DNA of 16,897 nucleotides from an uncultured Bacteroides sp. (lineage in GTDB: Bacteria; Bacteroidota; Bacteroidia; Bacteroidales; Bacteroidaceae), in the NCBI GenBank assembly GCA_900556845.1, contig USQO01000045.1:1-16897 (forward strand). Direction: 5' to 3'. Below, piece by piece: positions 14,525 through 16,897 of the stretch (positions are counted from its first letter, which is position 1; each line of letters starts with the position of its first letter). The notes under the pieces were generated by a model, which searched no databases, was not told where the DNA came from, and worked only from the letters and a program-made list of their open reading frames with translations. Both the position numbers and the translations under genes were made by a program.

Positions 14525-15647
14525 TTGCTCTATCTTTTAACAACCATATAAATTTGTCATTTTCGTCAGCTATCATATGTAGCATACCATTATGGAAATA
14601 TAAATCCACATTATTATAGGTATGAAAAGTTATATCGTTACTTCCCGTCATGTCATCATAGAAGTCTTGAGATTTCGCAATTCGCTCACTATCATTGTAG
14701 TTTCTTGATGCTGTTCTGTATCTTGCAGCATAACTTTTTATCAAGTTCTCTTCATATTGTAATAGCGATTTCTTCTTTGCTTCAGACTTTTCCAACTCTT
14801 GCTTAATCATTTTTGCTGTATGCACATAATCATCAATAGCATCAGGAATAACATCTGCATATTTTATATCCTTGATTTTCTCAACAAAAGTATAACCATC
14901 ATAGTCATTTTTTTGTATATCCGCTAACTTTAGCTTAGCAGGAAACACTGTAGTATTTTCTACTAATGTATTTGTTACTTCTTCTGCTTCTTTTGTGAAA
15001 TCATCGTAAGTAATCTCCCAGTTATGACTAACAATGTCAGGGTTAAGTATATAACCAAACATATGATTAATATATTTTCCTTTCTGTATATCGGGGATGT
15101 TCTTTCCGTATTTTTCTTGAAGATATTTATGGTATTGACTTCCATCCATGCTTATACTATCAATGTATAACATATTTGCGATTTGTGATAGTCTTGTCGC
15201 ATTTTTAGCATCAAAAATGGTATTCATGTATGTTACCAAGTCCCTATCCTTTCTCTGTCGTGAGTCAAAACTTTTTTTGATATTTATAAGAGTTTCCATC
15301 CTCTTAGATGTGTCTTTCTCATTCCAATTTAACCAAGTAGAACCTATAGAAACTTTCTGGGTAGTTAATAAGACAAGAGAGCTAAATGTGTCAATACGAA
15401 AGTCTGTACTCATCCAGTTATAAATACTTTTCCAAACATTTTTATCTAAATCTGTTAAAGATTTTTTGTAAAGTTTTGATTCAATCTGTTTACTATTAAG
15501 CAAATTACCTAAAACAGAAACATCCCCATATGTTTCTATATATACTGATTCTCCCTGTTGCATCTCAAAACATTTTTCTAATGCAACAAGAAATTGGAAC
15601 AATAATCCTTTTATAGTGGATGTAGAATCTGATTTTAGTTTGCTCAT
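14517..15647 (-). CDS. PD-(D/E)xK nuclease-like effector of the ABC-3C system (DUF4297/Cap4-like)
   Basis: This is the probable nucleic-acid-cutting effector, 376 residues. The N-terminus has the layout of DUF4297/Cap4 dsDNA endonucleases: KGLLFQFLVALE (13-24), then VYIETYGDVSVLG with Glu38 and Asp42, then KQIESK (53-58) with Glu56 and Lys58, followed by a Trp-containing KNVWKSIYNWM helix (69-79). Glu38/Asp42...Glu56-x-Lys58 fits a complete restriction-endonuclease-like active site. The C-terminal third (about 262-376) has AIDDYVHTAKMIKQ and SLLQYEENLIKSY, similar to the C-terminal interaction domain of ABC-3C effectors. The middle is unassigned. The gene starts 11 nt after the upstream ATPase and overlaps the middle-component gene by 8 nt. 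The nuclease assignment is by motif, without a search. Confidence 0.7.
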   Translation of the reverse strand: MSKLKSDSTSTIKGLLFQFLVALEKCFEMQQGESVYIETYGDVSVLGNLLNSKQIESKLYKKSLTDLDKNVWKSIYNWMSTDFRIDTFSSLVLLTTQKVSIGSTWLNWNEKDTSKRMETLINIKKSFDSRQRKDRDLVTYMNTIFDAKNATRLSQIANMLYIDSISMDGSQYHKYLQEKYGKNIPDIQKGKYINHMFGYILNPDIVSHNWEITYDDFTKEAEEVTNTLVENTTVFPAKLKLADIQKNDYDGYTFVEKIKDIKYADVIPDAIDDYVHTAKMIKQELEKSEAKKKSLLQYEENLIKSYAARYRTASRNYNDSERIAKSQDFYDDMTGSNDITFHTYNNVDLYFHNGMLHMIADENDKFIWLLKDRANE

Positions 15648-15658
15648 GGTTTGTTATT

Positions 15659-16871
15659 TTAAATTTTATCTTTTAAAAAGATTCCTCTGTCTTGTAATAT
15701 TCCCAATAGATCATGATTCATATCTAGTTTATATCTTTCACAGAATCTGATATATGCTGTATATAAAGACTCAAATCCTTCATTAATTTGTTCTTCCCCT
15801 TTTGATGAGATTATTTTTAATATTTCACATTTACTATAAAAAGAAATACGACTAGTGCCATTATATTCTAATAATCGCAGCGGTTCTCTAAGTCTTAATC
15901 GTAATGTATACTCATTTCCCTCATCATCACTTTGCTTTATTGATAGATCTTTATGACAATCAATATTTCTAGTTCGATTAATTTGTGAAAGTGATTTTAC
16001 AGCTTTCATGCATACTTTAATTTCATTTCTATAAAAAGGTGAAGTAATATCATTATGGGCAGTTGAGTTTAAGAATAAATCTTTGTATGATTTTAAATCC
16101 TTAAATGGAGTGTAATCAATATTCTCATAATGACAAAACTCTTCAAGTGATGCTATTTGTTCATCCAAATTTTTGGGGATACTTGTCCTTGTCCTTGGAT
16201 CTTCTTTAACTCTATACGAGTCAGGTAGCAATTCTTTTAAACAACGTTCACATTCTTGTCTAAGGAGAGTTCCACAAAGAAAATAGTCATGACATTTATA
16301 TGCGTCCTCAATTCTTTCGATTTTTGTTTTGTCATCAGGCACATAATTAGGTTCATTTGGTGTAATAGAATCATCAACATATATTCCTCCAAATAACCAT
16401 TCTGAACTTTTATATTGAGTTTCAATTATGCGTTTCAACGTATGATAAAAAAGTCTATCATGAGTAAGCACATATAATTTATATTTTGGAGCAATTACAT
16501 TAAGTAAATATTTAATAACCTTCATGCGATTACTCATGTCTAGACTGATAATCATATCATCAAGAGCGCAAAAGGAACCTGGTGTTATTGCAGTAGTTGA
16601 CATTGCAGCAAATCTAACAGCCAAAGCTATTGCTGTTAGTTTCGCTTCATTAAAATATGACTGTGGTTTATTGATTAAGTTTCCGTCTTCTTTTATTTCT
16701 ATTCCAATTTTAGGAGAGCGCAAATATGTTGCTATTTTTTTACCGTCTCTAATATTACCATAATAAAAATAGAAGTGTTCTTTTTGTTTATTATCAGGAT
16801 TACTATCGCTATAATACAATAACTTTATATTAATATTACTATCTCCGTAATTTTTAAAGTTATCATTATAT
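15659..16871 (-). CDS. C-terminal part of an SMC/ABC-type ATPase with HEPN-like tail (5' end missing)
   Basis: 403 genomic residues are visible; the N-terminus, including Walker A, is beyond the contig. A start codon at 16888 exists, but it and the next five codons (MCIRDR) are adapter, so it is not real. Counting from the first genomic Tyr, FNEAKLTAIALAVRFA (73-88) is a degenerate ABC signature helix. FCALDDMIISLDMSNR (100-115) is Walker B plus D-loop, with Asp at the catalytic Glu position, and LTHDRLFY (135-142) carries the switch His. The region 189-299 with LRQECERCLKELL and NSTAHND (His272) resembles HEPN-like helical domains fused to such ATPases; the last 100 residues are unassigned. 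It ends 11 nt before the nuclease-like gene, in the same operon. PrrC/RloC-like or standalone defence ATPases are alternatives. Confidence 0.72.
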
Positions 16872-16897
16872 CTGTCTCTTATACACATCTGACGCTG
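16872..16897 (-). other. Nextera (Tn5) sequencing adapter, not genomic
   Basis: Bases 16872-16890 are the reverse complement of the 19-bp Tn5 mosaic end, followed by GACGCTG of the Nextera read-1 adapter. Genomic sequence stops at 16871. The adapter creates a false start codon for the truncated ATPase gene. Confidence 0.97.

Larger units (their letters stand above)
11593..16871. mobile_element. Part of a putative genomic island carrying an ABC-3C-type system
   Basis: The stretch starts exactly at the tRNA fragment and runs to the contig end. It is visibly more AT-rich than the SusC/SusD and housekeeping genes, with AT-rich codons throughout. It holds only one leftward operon of accessory conflict-system genes. 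No integrase, relaxase or second att site is visible, but the right end is missing. The identity as an integrated island is inferred from the att-like junction, composition and cargo. Confidence 0.55.

Noticed and set aside
14517..15647. A CBASS Cap4 effector with its cyclase
   Set aside because: No SAVED domain or CD-NTase gene is visible; the neighbours fit ABC-3C better.
15659..16871. Identification of the truncated ATPase as PrrC/RloC anticodon nuclease
   Set aside because: The ATPase core is generally similar, but the tail has only a HEPN-like N..AH pattern, and the Walker A half is missing, so the specific name cannot be supported.
1..16897. CRISPR arrays, rRNA genes, complete tRNA genes, insertion sequences or an integrase
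   Set aside because: None was found on either strand; only the tRNA 3' fragment is present.

Overview
The window looks like a draft, probably metagenomic, contig from a gut Bacteroidales bacterium of the Bacteroides/Phocaeicola type. The evidence is a SusC/SusD outer-membrane pair, several promoters of the Bacteroidota TAnnTTTG (-7) type, weak or absent Shine-Dalgarno sequences, and gene families typical of that order. Both ends carry untrimmed Nextera transposase adapter (1-38 and 16872-16897). Only about 39-16871 is biological sequence, and the right-most gene is cut off.

Left part (39-5679, + strand): a SusC-like TonB-dependent transporter and a SusD-like surface lipoprotein form a two-gene operon with a Bacteroidota promoter in front and a strong intrinsic terminator behind. 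No glycan-degrading enzyme or regulator lies beside them in this window.

Middle part (5830-11569): ordinary chromosomal housekeeping genes. A leftward operon encodes an XRE-cupin regulator, an acyl-CoA synthetase, a DUF2007 protein and a small secreted protein. Divergent from it is a rightward pabB-pabC pair for p-aminobenzoate/folate synthesis. proC (proline synthesis) reads leftward from its own promoter and ends at a hairpin shared with the pabC 3' end.

Right part (11575-16871): an 18-nt tRNA 3' end (minus strand), followed by that tRNA's apparent terminator, stands alone without a tRNA body. This is the pattern left at the distal end of an element that integrated into a tRNA gene. To its right the DNA becomes clearly more AT-rich and carries a tightly packed leftward operon of four genes. 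They are, in order of transcription: the C-terminal part of an SMC/ABC-type ATPase with a HEPN-like tail (truncated by the contig end), a PD-(D/E)xK nuclease-like protein resembling DUF4297/Cap4 effectors, a small 'middle component', and a DUF3732 ABC ATPase with a Rad50-like CxxC hook. The last three match the layout of an ABC three-component (ABC-3C) conflict/defence system. The fourth, upstream ATPase, only 11 nt away, is the least expected part. It may be an added module or a second system, but its N-terminus, the operon promoter and the other end of the island lie outside the window.
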